Positions 51,579 through 61,393 of a DNA stretch of 64,000 bases are shown here, one piece after another. The position numbers and the translations under genes were made by a program. A model generated the notes under the pieces. That model was not told where the DNA came from, made no database searches, and saw only the letters and a program-made list of their open reading frames with translations. Position 1 is the first letter of the stretch; each line of letters opens with the position of its first letter. This stretch comes from Mycolicibacterium arabiense (GTDB lineage Bacteria; Actinomycetota; Actinomycetes; Mycobacteriales; Mycobacteriaceae): positions 62,001-126,000 of the forward strand of contig NZ_AP022593.1 of the NCBI RefSeq assembly GCF_010731815.2, read 5' to 3'.

Positions 51579-52712
51579 TTGAGGTTCGACCGCACGCAAC
51601 GGAATACACGTGGAATTCGTCGACCCGTCGCAGGTGCGCTAGTCGCGCTGGCCGTCATGTCGGGTGCGCTGGCCGGAGGTGTGCAGGCCGACCCCGCGGC
51701 TGACGCCCTGGCGAAGCTCAACGAGCTGTCCCGTGAGGCCGAGCAGACCACCGAGGCAATGCACAGCGCCCAGCTCGATCTGACCGAGAAGATCGCGGCG
51801 CAGGAGATGGCCGACGCGCAGCACGCCGCTGACCTGGCCGCGGCCGGTGCCGCGAAGGCAGAACTGGCAACCTTCCAAGGTGCTGTGAACAAGGTTGCTG
51901 CCGCGCAGTACATGGGAGGCCGCACCGATGGCCTCGACGCCATGCTGACCGCCGCCTCCCCGCAGCAGCTCATCGACCAGCTCGCTGTGCAGCGAGTGAT
52001 GGCGACCGAGATGTCGACCCAGATGCAGACCTTCCAGAAGGTCAACGCCGAGGCCGCACGCTCGGAGGCCGCGTCGGCCAAGTCCGCCGCCGAGGCCAAG
52101 ACCGCAGCCGAGCAGGCCGCCGCGGTCCGTGCCGAACTGCAGTCCAAGCAGAGCAAGCTGCAGGTGCAGATCGCCGTCGTGAAGTCGCAGTACACCGCAC
52201 TGACCCCCGCCCAGCGCGAAGCGCTCGCCGCGATCCCGCCGGCACCCGCACCTGCTCCCGCCCCCGGCGCCGTGCCGCCGGGTGATGGTGGACCGCAGAT
52301 CCTGGCCGCCGCTCCCGTCGGCCCCATGGGACCGCCCGAGGCCGCCGTCGTTCCGCCTGCGCCTGCCGCCGAGGGTCAGATGGCCGTGCAGGCCGCGCTC
52401 ACCCGCATCGGCTCGCCGTACTCGTGGGGCGGCTCGGGACCCAACGCCTTCGACTGCTCTGGCCTGGTGATGTGGGCCTTCGGTCAGGCAGGCAAGAACC
52501 TTCCGCACTCCAGCCAGGCGCTGGCCCGCGGCGGTCAGGCCGTCTCGATGGACCAGATGCAGCCCGGCGACCTCGTCACGTATTACTCCGACGCCTCCCA
52601 CGTGGGCATCTACATCGGCGACGGAATGATGGTGCACGCGTCGACCTACGGCTCACCGGTGGCGGTCGCTCCGGTGAACAATGCGCCGATCCACAACGTT
52701 CGCCGGTACTGA
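51579..52712 (+). CDS. ripC: NlpC/P60 peptidoglycan endopeptidase RipC
   Basis: A secreted D,L-endopeptidase of 377 residues that cleaves peptidoglycan stems. It has a signal peptide (about residues 1-40), a long coiled-coil domain of roughly 170 residues (ADALAKLNELSREAEQ onward), an Ala/Pro linker and an NlpC/P60 domain with Cys293 (FDCSGL), His341 (SHVGIYI) and His353 (MVHAS). M. tuberculosis RipC (Rv2190c) has the same layout, and its coiled coil is held inactive until bound by FtsEX. Start: TTG at 51579 after GTGAGGAC. The 152 bases upstream hold short inverted repeats (CGGGG/CCCCG and GGCTTC/GAAGCC, 51477-51511) and an AAATATT segment. Confidence 0.94.
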   Translation: MRFDRTQRNTRGIRRPVAGALVALAVMSGALAGGVQADPAADALAKLNELSREAEQTTEAMHSAQLDLTEKIAAQEMADAQHAADLAAAGAAKAELATFQGAVNKVAAAQYMGGRTDGLDAMLTAASPQQLIDQLAVQRVMATEMSTQMQTFQKVNAEAARSEAASAKSAAEAKTAAEQAAAVRAELQSKQSKLQVQIAVVKSQYTALTPAQREALAAIPPAPAPAPAPGAVPPGDGGPQILAAAPVGPMGPPEAAVVPPAPAAEGQMAVQAALTRIGSPYSWGGSGPNAFDCSGLVMWAFGQAGKNLPHSSQALARGGQAVSMDQMQPGDLVTYYSDASHVGIYIGDGMMVHASTYGSPVAVAPVNNAPIHNVRRY

Positions 52713-53520
52713 GTTCAACGACTCTGGCTTCATCTCACTCTGGCGCGCAGCGCTGGGTCTGCTCCTCGTCGTCGAGCTGGCTGCGGCCATCACGCTGCTT
52801 GCGTGGCCTGCCGCGTCACCTCCGACCCCGGTAGCCCCGCCGCCGCAGCCAGCGGCAGCGCGCACCGTGCAGGTCATACCGATGGGTCCGGTGGCGGCCG
52901 GGCTGGCCGACCGGATACGGGGTGACTTCGACGGTGCCGCCGACGCGGTCACGCGCTTCTGGGGTGACGACTGGCGCCGTGACGTCGTGATCGTGGCAAC
53001 GGGTTCCGACGAACAGTTCGCCACACTCGGCGGTGGCGGCACCGGACCGGGTTCCGACATCGCCGCGGTCACCACGTCCGAGCGCATCGTGTTCGCCCCG
53101 GGCGCGGCCGGGATGAGCGACTCCTCGCTGCGAATCGTGTTGACCCACGAACTGTTTCACTACGCGGCCCGACCGGCCACGGCGAACGACGCGCCGCGGT
53201 GGCTCACCGAGGGCGTCGCCGACTTCGTCGGACGTCCCGCCACCCCGCGCCGACCCGACCGCGCCGACGTGGCCGAACTCGGCAGCCTGCCGACCGACGC
53301 CGACCTCGACGCGGTGGGGCATGCACGGTCGGTGGCATACGACCGCGCCTGGTGGTTCAGCCGGTTCGTCGCCGACCGATACGGCACCGACGTGCTCCGC
53401 GAGCTGTACGTCGCCGCCTGCCGGCCCGGCCACCCCGACACCGACACCGCCATCCGGGAGACGCTCGGCGCCGACGTGCCCGTCGTGCTGGCCGACTGGC
53501 GGCGATGGCTCGACGGTTAA
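52681..53520 (+). CDS. Membrane-anchored zinc metallopeptidase (MA-like)
   Basis: A 279-residue protein with one N-terminal transmembrane helix (residues 20-42) and an extracytoplasmic gluzincin-type peptidase domain. The zinc motif is HELFH (His156, Glu157, His160), with the third ligand probably Glu177 in LTEGVAD. The start is uncertain: the ATG at 52681 overlaps ripC by 32 bases, and a later non-ATG codon could be used. Position matches Rv2189c. Coupling to ripC suggests work at the envelope; the substrate is unknown. Confidence 0.83.
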   Translation: MRRSTTFAGTEFNDSGFISLWRAALGLLLVVELAAAITLLAWPAASPPTPVAPPPQPAAARTVQVIPMGPVAAGLADRIRGDFDGAADAVTRFWGDDWRRDVVIVATGSDEQFATLGGGGTGPGSDIAAVTTSERIVFAPGAAGMSDSSLRIVLTHELFHYAARPATANDAPRWLTEGVADFVGRPATPRRPDRADVAELGSLPTDADLDAVGHARSVAYDRAWWFSRFVADRYGTDVLRELYVAACRPGHPDTDTAIRETLGADVPVVLADWRRWLDG

Positions 53521-53523
53521 CCT
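53518..53523 (+). promoter_or_regulatory. -10 hexamer of probable leaderless pimB' promoter
   Basis: TAACCT, six bases, then the ATG at 53530. Its first three bases are the TAA stop codon of the metallopeptidase gene. Confidence 0.55.
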
Positions 53524-53529
53524 GACCTG

Positions 53530-54672
53530 ATGTCTCGGATCCTGCTGGTGACCAACGACTTCCCGCCGCGGCGCGGTGGTATCCAGTCCTATCTCGAGAA
53601 CCTGGTCGACGAACTGGTCGCGGCGGGCGAGCACACGCTGACCGTCTACGCGCCGACGTGGAAGGACTCGCAGGCCTACGACCGCCACGCCGCTGAGGTC
53701 GGTTACGAAGTGGTGCGACACCCGACCTCGCTGATGGTGCCCGAACCCTCGGTGGCTCGGCGGATGCGCCGGCTCATCGAGCAGCACGAGATCGACACCG
53801 TCTGGTTCGGGGCGGCGGCACCCCTGGCCCTGCTGTCCCCGCTCGCGCGGTCCGCGGGCGCTGGCCGCGTCATCGCCAGCACGCACGGGCACGAAGTGGG
53901 CTGGTCGATGCTGCCGGTCGCCCGATCGGCGCTGCGGCGCATCGGCAACGACGTCGACGTCATCACCTACATCAGCCAGTACACCCGCGGCCGGTTCGCG
54001 TCGGCGTTCGGTCCGAGGGCGGCGCTCGAGCACCTCGCTCCGGGTGTGGACACCGAACGCTTCGAACCAAACTCGGTGGCGCGCGCCGAACTCCGGGCCC
54101 GCTACGGACTCGGGAACCGCCCCGTCGTGGTGTGCCTGTCGCGGCTGGTACCGCGCAAGGGGCAGGACATGCTGATCCGCGCCCTGCCCACCATCCGCGA
54201 ACGCGTCGACGGCGCCGCCCTCGTCATCGTCGGGGGCGGCCCGTACCGCGAGACGCTGCACCGGCTGGCCCACGAGTTCGGCGTCGCCGACCACGTCGTG
54301 TTCACCGACGGGGTGCCCTCCGAGGAGCTGGCGGCCCACCACGCGATGGCCGACGTCTTCGCGATGCCGTGCCGCACCAGGGGGGCCGGTCTGGACGTCG
54401 AGGGGCTGGGCATCGTGTTCCTCGAGGCCTCGGCGACGGGGGTGCCCGTGGTGGCGGGCCGCTCCGGCGGTGCGCCCGAGTCGGTGCGCGACGGCGAGAC
54501 CGGGCTGGTGGTCGACGGCTGGGACGTCGGAGCCGTCGCCGCAGCCGTCGGCGACCTGCTCGCCGACCCCGACCGGGCCGCCGCGATGGGGCGGGCCGGC
54601 CGGCGCTGGGTCGTCGAGGAGTGGCAGTGGAAGGCCAGGGGCCGCAAGCTGTCCCGGCTGCTGACGGCCTAG
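53530..54672 (+). CDS. pimB: GDP-mannose-dependent mannosyltransferase PimB'
   Basis: A GT-B fold GT4 glycosyltransferase of 380 residues that adds the second mannose to phosphatidylinositol monomannoside, an early step toward PIM, LM and LAM at the cytoplasmic face. The N terminus [15 protein letters not shown] binds the acceptor; [25 protein letters not shown] and the [21 protein letters not shown] donor site are typical. It corresponds to Rv2188c. It may be transcribed from its own leaderless promoter. Its stop shares a CTAG with fadD15. Confidence 0.95.
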   Translation: MSRILLVTNDFPPRRGGIQSYLENLVDELVAAGEHTLTVYAPTWKDSQAYDRHAAEVGYEVVRHPTSLMVPEPSVARRMRRLIEQHEIDTVWFGAAAPLALLSPLARSAGAGRVIASTHGHEVGWSMLPVARSALRRIGNDVDVITYISQYTRGRFASAFGPRAALEHLAPGVDTERFEPNSVARAELRARYGLGNRPVVVCLSRLVPRKGQDMLIRALPTIRERVDGAALVIVGGGPYRETLHRLAHEFGVADHVVFTDGVPSEELAAHHAMADVFAMPCRTRGAGLDVEGLGIVFLEASATGVPVVAGRSGGAPESVRDGETGLVVDGWDVGAVAAAVGDLLADPDRAAAMGRAGRRWVVEEWQWKARGRKLSRLLTA

Positions 54673-56501
54673 CGCCGGGTCAGCCGACCGCCTTGGCGTA
54701 CCGCCTTGGCGTACAGCGCGTCGATGTCGCCTGCGAACTTCTCCGCGACCACCTTGCGCTTGACCTTCAGCGTCGGAGTCAGCTCACCGGTGTCCTCGGT
54801 GAAGTCCACCGGCAGAATCCGGAACTTGCGGATCGCCTCGGCCTTGGACACGGCCTGGTTGGCGTCTGCGACCGCCGACTCCACCTCGGCCACCAGATCG
54901 GGATCCTCGGCGAGGTCGGCGACCGTCGCGTTGGCGTCCTTGCCGTTGCGTTCCTTCCAACCGGGGAACGCCTCGGGGTCGATGGTCACCAGTGCGGCGA
55001 TGAACGGCTGGGCGTCGCCCACGCACATGGCCTGACTGACCAGCGGGTGTGCCCGCATGCGGTCTTCGAGGATCGCGGGCGCGACGTTCTTGCCGCCCGC
55101 GGTCACGATGATCTCCTTCTTGCGTCCGACGATGGTGAGGAAGCCGTCGTCGTCGATCGCGCCGAGGTCACCGGTCTTGAACCAGCCGTCGGTGAAGACC
55201 GCCTTGGTCTCCTCCTCGTTCTTCCAGTACCCGCCGAACACCACGCCGCCCTTCACCAGCAGTTCGCCGTCGTCGCCGAGGCGCATCGCGTTGCCGGGCA
55301 CCAGCTTTCCGACCGAGCCCACCTTCAGCCCGTTCACCCGGTTCACGGTGATCGCCGCGCTGGTCTCGGTCAGGCCGTAGCCCTCGTAGATCGACAACCC
55401 CACGCCGCGGTAGAAGTGGCCCAGCCGGGCACCCAGCGGCGCGCCGCCGGAGATCGCCGATCGGCAGTTCCCACCCAGCGCCGCGCGCAGCTTGCCGTAG
55501 ACCAGGCGGTCGAACAGTCCGTGCTTGAGCCGCAGGAGCAGCCCGGCGCCGCCGGTGTCCTGGGCCTTGCTCCAGTCGATCGCGGTGTTCACCGCGAGTT
55601 CGAAGATGCGGCCCTTGCCGTCGTTGCGGGCGTTCTGCTCGGCGGTGTTGTAGACCTTCTCGAACACCCGGGGCACCGACACCACCAGCGTCGGCTTGAA
55701 CACCGCCAGGGTCGGGACCAGGTTCTTGACGTCGTTGGTGAAGCCCAGCGTCACCTTGTTGGTGAAGGCGGCAACGGTGATGGCTCGCGCCAGCACGTGC
55801 GCCAGGGGGAGGAAGACCAGCAGCTTCTCGCCCTTGTCGAGCTGTTCGGGGAAGCACGCCTTCGCCCCGCGGATCTCATGGAGCAGGTTGGAGTGCGTCA
55901 ACTGGCAGCCCTTGGGCCTGCCCGTCGTGCCCGAGGTGTAGATCAAGGTCGCGGCGTCGGCCGACTCGATCCCTGCGAGCCGGGTGGCCAGCTCCGACGG
56001 ATCGGTAGCGGCCCCCGCCGCGGCGAGCTGGTCGAGCGCCGCCTCCGACGATCCCTCGATCCGCAGCACGGTGCGCAGCTCCGGCAGCTCGGCGCGCTGC
56101 TGCTCGATCTTGTCGGCGTGGGCGTCGGTCTCGGCGAAGGCGAGCACCGCGCCGGAGTCCGCGAGCACGAACCGGATCTGCTCGGCCGACGACGTCTCGT
56201 AGATCGGCACCGTCACCGCCCCCGCGGCCAAGATCGCGAAGTCGATGATGGGCCACTCGTAGCGGGTCGAGGACAGTACGGCGACCCGATCGCCGGGCTG
56301 GACACCCTCGGCGATCAGGCCCAGGGCGGTGGCGCGCACCTGCGCCGCGACCTCGGCGCACGTGACGTCGGTCCACGTGCCGCCGACCAGGCGCTGGGCA
56401 ATGACGTGGTTCGGGTCCTCGCGCTCGTGGGTGAACACGACACCGACGATGTTGTCGTGCTCGTCGACGGTGAACGATGCGGGCACACTGAACTCGCGCA
56501 C
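54669..56501 (-). CDS. fadD15: Long-chain fatty acid CoA ligase FadD15
   Basis: An ANL-superfamily acyl-CoA synthetase of 610 residues: AMP-binding P-loop [35 protein letters not shown], and the hinge/Lys region [14 protein letters not shown]. It activates long-chain fatty acids with ATP and CoA. The GTG at 56501 follows an AAAGG site. The last codons contain a perfect 13-base tandem duplication (54688-54713) that shifts the frame; without it the protein would end AKAVG nine residues earlier. The extra tail RQGGRLTRR is therefore probably recent and unlikely to affect catalysis. Equivalent to Rv2187. Confidence 0.94.
   Translation of the reverse strand: MREFSVPASFTVDEHDNIVGVVFTHEREDPNHVIAQRLVGGTWTDVTCAEVAAQVRATALGLIAEGVQPGDRVAVLSSTRYEWPIIDFAILAAGAVTVPIYETSSAEQIRFVLADSGAVLAFAETDAHADKIEQQRAELPELRTVLRIEGSSEAALDQLAAAGAATDPSELATRLAGIESADAATLIYTSGTTGRPKGCQLTHSNLLHEIRGAKACFPEQLDKGEKLLVFLPLAHVLARAITVAAFTNKVTLGFTNDVKNLVPTLAVFKPTLVVSVPRVFEKVYNTAEQNARNDGKGRIFELAVNTAIDWSKAQDTGGAGLLLRLKHGLFDRLVYGKLRAALGGNCRSAISGGAPLGARLGHFYRGVGLSIYEGYGLTETSAAITVNRVNGLKVGSVGKLVPGNAMRLGDDGELLVKGGVVFGGYWKNEEETKAVFTDGWFKTGDLGAIDDDGFLTIVGRKKEIIVTAGGKNVAPAILEDRMRAHPLVSQAMCVGDAQPFIAALVTIDPEAFPGWKERNGKDANATVADLAEDPDLVAEVESAVADANQAVSKAEAIRKFRILPVDFTEDTGELTPTLKVKRKVVAEKFAGDIDALYAKAVRQGGRLTRR
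54688..54713. repeat. 13-base tandem duplication at the 3' end of fadD15
   Basis: CCGCCTTGGCGTA occurs twice without a gap. Because 13 is not a multiple of three it changes the reading frame and moves the fadD15 stop from 54680-54682 to 54669-54671. Confidence 0.9.
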
Positions 56502-56626
56502 GATCTTGGCCTTTCGCTGGTTTGCCGGCAGCCGTGGGTCACGGAGGGAATACCAGCGTAATGGGCTCTCTACACCTGTCGGGTTCGGCTGCCACCGCAT
56601 CGGGCGATGTGTGAAGCTATGGCGCG

Positions 56627-57016
56627 ATGAACAGCATTCAGATCGCGGACGAGACATTCGTGTGCGCCGATCCCGAGGCCGTCGGTGCGGCCGTGGCGGA
56701 TCCTGCCAGCTGGCGACGCTGGTGGCCGGACCTGCGGCTCACCGTCGTTCAGGACCGCGGCCCGCAGGGGCATCGCTGGACGGTGACCGGTGCGCTCACC
56801 GGCACGATGGAGGTGTGGCTCGAACCCGTCCTCGACGGCGTCGTGGTGCACTACTTCCTGCATTCCGAACCCTCCGGTGTCGCGGCCTGGGAGCTGGCCC
56901 GGATGGACCTGCCGAAGATGAACCATCGGCGACGGGTGGCGGGCAAGGAGATGTCCTTCGAACTGAAGCGCTCCCTCGAGAGAACACGCGAGATCGGGGT
57001 ATCCCGGCTGGCATGA
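56627..57016 (+). CDS. SRPBCC (polyketide cyclase-like) protein (Rv2186c homologue)
   Basis: A 129-residue START/Bet v 1-like protein: an N-terminal strand with [26 protein letters not shown] (helix and Trp cluster typical of the fold) and repeated beta strands. Such proteins hold a hydrophobic ligand in a central cavity. Function unknown; same length as Rv2186c. It is first in a run of five plus-strand genes and divergent from fadD15, 125 bases away. Confidence 0.84.
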   Translation: MNSIQIADETFVCADPEAVGAAVADPASWRRWWPDLRLTVVQDRGPQGHRWTVTGALTGTMEVWLEPVLDGVVVHYFLHSEPSGVAAWELARMDLPKMNHRRRVAGKEMSFELKRSLERTREIGVSRLA

Positions 57017-57121
57017 CGGCGGGCCGGCACGAGGCACGGGTATCTTTCAGGGCGCAAGGGCACCGACTGGTGGTCCGCCGACAGTGGCCGTGAGGCCGGA
57101 GACACCCGGGGAAGGGAACAC

Positions 57122-57559
57122 GTGGCGGACAAGACTGCACAGACGATCTACATCGATGCCGATCCGGGCACGGTGATGGACGTGATCGCCGACATCGGCT
57201 CCTACCCCGACTGGGTGAACGAGTACAAGGAGACCGAGGTCCTCGAGACCGACGACGACGGGTACCCGCGGCGCGCACGCCTGGTGCTCGACGCCGCGGT
57301 GCTCAAGGACACGATGGTGCTCGCCTACGAGTGGCCGGCCGACCGGCAGTCGGTGACCTGGTCGCTGGTGTCCAGCTCGCTGCTGCGGGGACTCGACGGG
57401 GCATACCGGTTGAAGCCCAAGGGGTCTGGCACCGACGTGACCTATGAACTCTCGGTCGACCTCGTGATCCCCATGATCGGCCTGCTGAAGCGCAAGGCGG
57501 AGCGCAGGCTGACCGACACCGCGCTCAAGGACCTCAAGAAGCGCGCCGAGGCTGAGTGA
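57122..57559 (+). CDS. SRPBCC protein (Rv2185c/TB16.3 homologue)
   Basis: A 145-residue SRPBCC-fold protein (DADPGTVMDVIADIGSYPDWVNEYKETEVLE) ending in a basic helix (KRKAERRLTDTALKDLKKRAE). Lipid or polyketide-like ligand binding is inferred from the fold. The GTG start follows GGGAAGG-like sequence. Its stop overlaps the start of the ATPase gene (GTGA), so the two are made together and may interact. Confidence 0.87.
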   Translation: MADKTAQTIYIDADPGTVMDVIADIGSYPDWVNEYKETEVLETDDDGYPRRARLVLDAAVLKDTMVLAYEWPADRQSVTWSLVSSSLLRGLDGAYRLKPKGSGTDVTYELSVDLVIPMIGLLKRKAERRLTDTALKDLKKRAEAE

Positions 57560-58830
57560 CGGGCAGCGGGGCGGTGGCCGCAACCCGAATCAGCCTGTTC
57601 GTCGGCAAGGGCGGAGTGGGCAAGTCGACGCTGGCCACGGCGACCGCGGTCCGGGAGGCGCGCAGCGGTGCGCGCGTCCTGATCGTGTCGACGGACCAGG
57701 CGCACTCCACCGGTGACGTGCTCGGCACCACCGTGGCGCCGACGGGCGAGCGCAAGCCCACCAGGATCCTCGCCGACCTCGAGACCGGCCTGACGGGTAC
57801 CGGGGGCGGGTTCCTCGACGCGCTGGCGCTCGACACGCTTGCGCTACTCGAGCGGCACTGGCGCGAGATCGCAGCCACGCTGTCGGCGCGGTTCCCCGAG
57901 TCCGACCTCGGTGACGTTGCGCCAGAGGAACTCTCGGCGCTTCCCGGCATCCAAGAAGTCCTCGGTCTGCACGAGGTGGGGGAGCTGGCGGCCTCTGGCG
58001 CGTGGGACCACGTCGTCGTCGACTGCGCCTCGACCGCCGACGCCATGCGCATGCTGACGTTGCCCGCGACGTTCGAGTTGTACCTGGAGCGCGCATGGCC
58101 CCGCCACCGCAGGCTGTCGCTGGCATCCGAGGACGACCGGGCCACGGGCGTCATCGCACTGCTCGAACGGATCACCGCGGGGACCCAGCGACTGGGTGCG
58201 CTGCTCGTCGACGGCGATCGCGTGGCCGCCCACCTGGTGCTCACCCCGGAGCGGGTGGTCGCTGCCGAGGCGGTCCGGACCATGGGCTCGCTCGCGCTGA
58301 TGGGCGTGGCGGTCAACGAGCTGATCGTGAATCAGGTTCTGCTGCAAGATGATTCCTTCGAGTACAGCAATCTGCCGGACCACCCGGCGTTCGATTGGTA
58401 CACCGAACGGATCGCCCAGCAGCAGGCCGTGCTGACCGACATCGACACCGCCGTCGGCGACGTCAAGCTCGTCCTGGTGCCGCACGTCGCCGGAGAGCCG
58501 ATCGGGCCCAAGGCGCTCGGCGAACTGCTCGACGCCGCACGCCTGCGGGACGGCTCCCCGCCACCGCCGCCGCCCACGCCCATCGTCGACCGTGAATCCG
58601 GCTCCGGTCTGGACGCGGTGTACCGGCTACGGTTGGAGTTGCCGCAGGTCGATCCGTCGGCGCTGACACTTGGTCGCGTCGACGACGATTTGATCGTCGG
58701 TGCAGGGGGTATGCGGCGGCGGGTTCGTCTGGCGTCCGTTCTGCGGAGGTGCATCGTGACGGGAGCGCACCTGCGCGGCACCGAACTGACCGTCCGATTT
58801 CGACCCAACCCGGAGGTGTGGCCCACATGA
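57556..58830 (+). CDS. ArsA-like P-loop ATPase (Rv2184c homologue)
   Basis: A 424-residue ATPase of the MinD/ArsA/Get3 (SIMIBI) class with a deviant Walker A motif GKGGVGKST near residue 17 and STDQAHSTGD as switch-like loop. It has one ATPase domain and a C-terminal region resembling the small beta domain of ArsA relatives. Arsenite genes are absent, so arsenite transport is unlikely; handling of a membrane or hydrophobic client is more plausible given its SRPBCC partner. The GTG overlaps the upstream stop, and its own TGA overlaps the next ATG. Confidence 0.86.
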   Translation: MTGSGAVAATRISLFVGKGGVGKSTLATATAVREARSGARVLIVSTDQAHSTGDVLGTTVAPTGERKPTRILADLETGLTGTGGGFLDALALDTLALLERHWREIAATLSARFPESDLGDVAPEELSALPGIQEVLGLHEVGELAASGAWDHVVVDCASTADAMRMLTLPATFELYLERAWPRHRRLSLASEDDRATGVIALLERITAGTQRLGALLVDGDRVAAHLVLTPERVVAAEAVRTMGSLALMGVAVNELIVNQVLLQDDSFEYSNLPDHPAFDWYTERIAQQQAVLTDIDTAVGDVKLVLVPHVAGEPIGPKALGELLDAARLRDGSPPPPPPTPIVDRESGSGLDAVYRLRLELPQVDPSALTLGRVDDDLIVGAGGMRRRVRLASVLRRCIVTGAHLRGTELTVRFRPNPEVWPT

Positions 58831-59186
58831 GCGAGGATCACGCTCCCGAGTTGCGCCAGCTCGCGCAGGCCATTCTCGAGCGCCTCGACCCGGCCGTCCG
58901 GATGGCCGCCGCACGGGCCATGGGTGGCGGCCAGGGCAAGTGCGAACAGGTCTGGTGCCCGGTGTGCGCGATTGCTGCGCTGATCAACGGCGAGCAGCAT
59001 CCGCTGCTGACCGTGGTCGCCGAGCACAGCGTCGCGTTGCTGACCGTCGTGCGCGCCATGGTCGACACCATGGCCGAGACCCCCACCGCGGCGGCCCCGT
59101 CGGCCGAGTCGCCCACGCCAGCCGACGAGACGCCCGCGTCGGAGCCGGGCCGCTATCAACGGATTCCGATCGACGTCGACGAGTAG
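58827..59186 (+). CDS. Small CxxC-motif protein (Rv2183c homologue)
   Basis: A 119-residue protein: a helical N terminus, a cysteine cluster CEQVWCPVCAIAAL that could bind zinc or iron, a second helix and an acidic Pro/Ala-rich tail ending RIPIDVDE. Function unknown. I chose the ATG at 58827 because it overlaps the ATPase TGA (ATGA); open frame begins earlier but inside the ATPase gene. It is probably a partner of the ATPase. Confidence 0.82.
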   Translation: MSEDHAPELRQLAQAILERLDPAVRMAAARAMGGGQGKCEQVWCPVCAIAALINGEQHPLLTVVAEHSVALLTVVRAMVDTMAETPTAAAPSAESPTPADETPASEPGRYQRIPIDVDE

Positions 59187-59277
59187 GTCACCGCGCGGGT
59201 GGTCGTGTGGTCGGCCTCTCACCGCGTGGGTAAAGTCGTCTCAGGGCTCCGTCCGGGCGCCCGCTGCGGGAGGTTCC

Positions 59278-60003
59278 ATGTGGTATTGGCTGTTCAAGTA
59301 CGTCTTCATGGGACCTCTGCTGCAGGTGCTCGGTCGCCCGAAAGTGCAAGGGCTCGAGAACGTTCCGAGTTCCGGCGCGGTCATCCTGGCCAGTAACCAC
59401 CTCGCCGTCGCGGACAGCTTCTACAAGTGCCTGGTGGTCAACCGCCGGATCACCTACCTGGCCAAGGCCGAGTACTTCACCGGCACGGGGCTCAAGGGCT
59501 GGTTCCAGCGGTGGTTCTACACCGCCGCCGGGCAGGTGCCCATCGACCGGACCGACGCCGACGCCGCCCAGGGCGCACTGATCACCGCGGAGCGCATCCT
59601 CGGTGAGGGCAAGGTGCTCGGCATGTATCCCGAGGGAACCCGCTCACCGGACGGGCGGCTGTACAAGGGCAAGACCGGGCTCGCCCGCCTGGCGCTGACC
59701 ACCGGCGTTCCCGTCATTCCGGTCGCGATGATCGGAACCGACCAGGTGAACCCCCCGGGCAGCAAGATGTGGCGGTTCGGCCGCGTCGAGGTCCGGTTCG
59801 GCGAGCCGATGGACTTCTCCCGCTTCGAAGGTCTCGCGGGCAACCGGTTCATCGAGCGCGCCGTCATCGACGAGGTCGTTTACGAACTGATGCAGCTATC
59901 CGGCCAGGAATACGTCGACCTGTATGCGGCCGACGTCAAGACCGCTCAGGAGGGGGATGCCGGAAAGCCGGCCAGTAGGTTTCCGGAGTCCGCAGCCGGC
60001 TGA
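59278..60003 (+). CDS. 1-acyl-sn-glycerol-3-phosphate acyltransferase (PlsC family)
   Basis: A 241-residue membrane-associated acyltransferase making phosphatidic acid from lysophosphatidic acid. The catalytic NHxxxxD motif is NHLAVAD near residue 39, and the acceptor motif is [17 protein letters not shown]. An N-terminal hydrophobic helix anchors it. Equivalent to Rv2182c. The ATG follows GGGAGG. Its final 58 bases overlap the end of the convergent mannosyltransferase gene. Confidence 0.9.
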   Translation: MWYWLFKYVFMGPLLQVLGRPKVQGLENVPSSGAVILASNHLAVADSFYKCLVVNRRITYLAKAEYFTGTGLKGWFQRWFYTAAGQVPIDRTDADAAQGALITAERILGEGKVLGMYPEGTRSPDGRLYKGKTGLARLALTTGVPVIPVAMIGTDQVNPPGSKMWRFGRVEVRFGEPMDFSRFEGLAGNRFIERAVIDEVVYELMQLSGQEYVDLYAADVKTAQEGDAGKPASRFPESAAG

Positions 60004-61277
60004 TCCCGCCGACTAGTCGATCGCAGCCGCCCCGCGACCGCGCCGACCACGACGATCACCGCCAGCGCCCACCACAGGTAGGAACCACCGGCCAGCTGGC
60101 GCCACAGCGGCGCCGCAGTCTCCTCGTGGGGTGTCATCAAGGTGATCGGCGTCCACACCACGAGGGCGATGCCGCCCACGCTGACGACCGCGAGTGCGAC
60201 GTCGCGGTAGCGGTAGGCGACGACGGTGGTCACCAGCAGCGTCGGCAGCACCCACACCCAGTGGTGTGACCACGAGACCGGCGACACCACCAGGCCGAAC
60301 ATGGCCACGCAGATCAACGCCAGCACCGGCGCCTCGTCGACCGCGGCCGGCGCGTCGGCGCGGTGGCCACGCAGGATGCGCAGCGCGGCCCACACCGTCA
60401 GCCCCAGCACGGCGAAGCACGCCGCCGTCCACAGCACGAACCGCAGGTCGTCGCCGATGCCGAGACGCGCCAGCAGACCCGCGATGTTCTGGTTGGTGTT
60501 CAGCGTCGCGGTGCCGATCCGGCCGGTGTCGTGCACGGTCTCGGTCCAGTACTGCAGCGAGTCGCGCCAGGCGAGCGCGACGCCGAGCAGGGTCGCCACG
60601 ACGGTCGACGCGGCCGTGACGAGCACGGCCCTGGTGTCGCGGCGCAACAGTAGGTAGAGCACGAACACCGCGGGCGTCAGCTTGAGGGCCACCCCGATGC
60701 CGAGGAGCAGTCCGCGCGGCCACGGCGTCCGGCGCGGCACCAGGTCGGCGATCACCAGCGACATGAGCACCACGTTGATCTGGCCGAACTCGAAGTTCGC
60801 CCGGATCGGCTCGAAGTAGACGACGGCAGGCGCCACGACCGCTGCGGCGATCCACCCGCGGCGGGCCCAGGCCGGATCGGTCACGGCGGCGGAGGTCGAC
60901 CACACCCCGAGGCGGGTCAGCACGATCCACGTCGAGGCGATGAGCAGCACGAACGTGATGACGGTGATCGTCGCGCTGGCCGCAGGCAGCGGCAGCCACG
61001 CGAACGGAGCGAACACGATCGCGGCCAGCGGCGGATACGTGAACGGCAGATCCAGCCCGGCCTCGGTGTGGAACACGGTGTCCGCGCTGTAGAGGCGCGT
61101 GCCGTCGAGCCACGCGCGACCGCCCATCCGGTAGACGTCGATGTCGATGCGATACGGCGTGTGCCCGAGGAGTCGCCAGCCCGCCCAGGCCACGGCGACC
61201 AGCACGAGGAGCTGGAACGACCGCCACGCCACGGTTGGCCACCACCCAGCCCGACCGGGCGTCTGCCGCTTACTCAT
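59946..61277 (-). CDS. Alpha-1,2-mannosyltransferase (GT87, Rv2181 type)
   Basis: A polytopic GT-C glycosyltransferase of 443 residues with about ten hydrophobic segments and an early periplasmic loop acidic motif ([19 protein letters not shown]) typical of DUF2029/GT87. It uses decaprenyl-phosphomannose. The M. tuberculosis homologue Rv2181 adds the alpha-1,2-mannose branches of lipomannan and lipoarabinomannan. This places a second LAM-pathway gene near pimB'. Start: ATG at 61277. The 3' end overlaps the PlsC gene. Confidence 0.92.
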   Translation of the reverse strand: MSKRQTPGRAGWWPTVAWRSFQLLVLVAVAWAGWRLLGHTPYRIDIDVYRMGGRAWLDGTRLYSADTVFHTEAGLDLPFTYPPLAAIVFAPFAWLPLPAASATITVITFVLLIASTWIVLTRLGVWSTSAAVTDPAWARRGWIAAAVVAPAVVYFEPIRANFEFGQINVVLMSLVIADLVPRRTPWPRGLLLGIGVALKLTPAVFVLYLLLRRDTRAVLVTAASTVVATLLGVALAWRDSLQYWTETVHDTGRIGTATLNTNQNIAGLLARLGIGDDLRFVLWTAACFAVLGLTVWAALRILRGHRADAPAAVDEAPVLALICVAMFGLVVSPVSWSHHWVWVLPTLLVTTVVAYRYRDVALAVVSVGGIALVVWTPITLMTPHEETAAPLWRQLAGGSYLWWALAVIVVVGAVAGRLRSTSRRDQPAADSGNLLAGFPASPS

Positions 61278-61380
61278 GTCGGGTCACAGCGTATCGGTGG
61301 GGGTGGTGTCCCCTCGCGTCCGCTCTGCCCGCCCCGGCGCGTCCGGGACCCAACAACCCTGCGGCGGGTGCAGGTCGGCG

Positions 61381-61386
61381 TAAGTT
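61381..61386 (+). promoter_or_regulatory. -10 hexamer of probable leaderless promoter (Rv2180c homologue)
   Basis: TAAGTT, seven bases, then the GTG at 61394, which settles the start of a gene whose open frame runs much farther upstream. Confidence 0.58.
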
Positions 61387-61393
61387 TCCGGTC

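Noticed and set aside
57556..58830. Arsenical pump ATPase label
   Set aside because: Only one ATPase domain is present, with no arsenite-binding cysteine cluster and no ars genes; the similarity is at the superfamily level only.
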